The notes below the pieces were generated by a model. That model was not told the DNA's origin, did not search any database, and saw nothing but the letters and a program-made list of their open reading frames with translations. A stretch of 64,000 nt of DNA from Thioalkalivibrio sp. ALJ7 (GTDB taxonomy: Bacteria; Pseudomonadota; Gammaproteobacteria; Ectothiorhodospirales; Ectothiorhodospiraceae), in NCBI RefSeq assembly GCF_000376865.1, contig NZ_AQXQ01000011.1:248001-312000 (forward strand), given 5' to 3'. Both the position numbers and the translations under genes were made by a program. This document shows positions 63,654 through 64,000 of this stretch, one piece after another. Within the stretch, counting starts at the first letter, position 1, and each line of letters opens with the position of its first letter.

Positions 63654-63889
63654 CCGATACCACCGTTCCCAAGCACGTCACCGAACGCCTGGAGATTGCC
63701 ATCCTCACCGGCGAGACCCTGCAGTTGAATTGGGCCGAACCGGATTCCAGCCAGGCGTGGTGGGGCAAGGTGAAGCCGCGCGAGGTGCGCGAGGCCGATG
63801 GCTATGCCTGGCTGGACGGCGAGTGCGAGGGGCGGCCGGTACAGATCCGCCTGGATTGCATTCGCAACCTGCCGACACCGGTCAAGTAG
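63650..63889 (+). CDS. small protein coupled to queC
   Basis: 79 residues, mostly beta-strand-like with conserved-looking Trp residues (LQLNWAEPDSSQAWWG). The composition suggests a small beta-barrel (Rof/SH3-like), but no family is recognised. The ATGA overlap with queC suggests coupled translation. Function unknown. Confidence 0.65.
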   Translation: MTDTTVPKHVTERLEIAILTGETLQLNWAEPDSSQAWWGKVKPREVREADGYAWLDGECEGRPVQIRLDCIRNLPTPVK

Positions 63890-64000
63890 CCGGCGTGCCA
63901 CCTCGGGTGTTGGCGAGGGTGGCGGGGCCGGGCAGCAGGTCCGCGAGCGACTCCAGCAGTTCGAATTCCTCGGAGTGCATGGGGTCGCCCTGTTCGTCCG
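63882..64000 (-). CDS. C-terminal end of an unidentified leftward gene (partial)
   Basis: The minus-strand frame enters from the right edge and runs 38 codons to a TGA at 63884-63882, ending ...ESLADLLPGPATLANTRGGT. Codon third positions are GC-rich as in the neighbouring genes. It would overlap the small queC-linked gene by 8 bases in convergent orientation. Too short to identify. Confidence 0.4.
   Translation of the reverse strand, partial: DEQGDPMHSEEFELLESLADLLPGPATLANTRGGTPAT

Overview
The window is GC-rich bacterial chromosome with densely packed genes. The gene families (murJ-ribF-ileS, tmcA, metA-type homoserine acyltransferase, znuABC/zur, ppsA-ppsR, yggT/DUF4426) point to a free-living, flagellated gammaproteobacterium. 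It looks closest to Ectothiorhodospiraceae/Chromatiales types such as Thioalkalivibrio, but the genus is an inference. No rRNA, tRNA, CRISPR array, prophage or transposase gene was seen.

Layout. Bases 1-4.0 kb carry the murJ-ribF-ileS operon (ileS runs off the left edge). Bases 4.1-6.3 kb hold three copies of an inverted-repeat element, a cold-shock gene and a short-chain dehydrogenase. Bases 6.3-20.8 kb form one long leftward signalling block: STAS-cheY-cheA-cheW-parA-soluble chemoreceptor-cheR-cheD-cheB-membrane receptor-like protein-STAS-HsbR-like phosphatase/kinase-GGDEF/EAL protein. A good sigma-28-type promoter stands in front of it. The gene order resembles the P. aeruginosa Che2 (F7-type) cluster, with an added ParA next to a soluble receptor, as in the Rhodobacter PpfA/TlpT pair. 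Bases 21-31.4 kb carry tmcA, a second chemoreceptor, uup, a 0.9-kb pair of inverted structured repeats, an MFS transporter, metA and a P-loop protein. Bases 31.4-40.4 kb carry a nested palindromic element, an isochorismatase-family hydrolase, tolC, a pcm paralogue, cca, an NDUFA9-like protein, an aldehyde dehydrogenase and a WYL-MOSC-HIRAN operon.

Bases 40.4-54 kb are metal-responsive. A Zur-box intergenic region splits dksA2-COG0523 GTPase-DUF1826 from folE2, all families of the zinc-starvation response. Further right lie znuB, znuC and znuA, a histidine-rich outer-membrane protein with Zur-like boxes, and zur itself. metE (a zinc enzyme) and metR sit between them. Two near-identical noncoding loci flank the Zur cassette (40,952-41,067 and 44,634-44,748, both minus strand). 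Each has a sigma-70 promoter, a Fur-like palindrome over the -10, a conserved C/U-rich anti-Shine-Dalgarno stretch and a compensated rho-independent terminator. They look like a pair of metal-regulated small RNAs, and are the strongest candidate here for an undescribed system.

Bases 54-64 kb carry an ATP-grasp/transglutaminase-like/retropepsin cassette, ppsA-ppsR, yggT, DUF4426, a TauE-like permease, a TerB-like protein, queC and a small downstream gene. The edge of one more leftward gene may be present at the right end.
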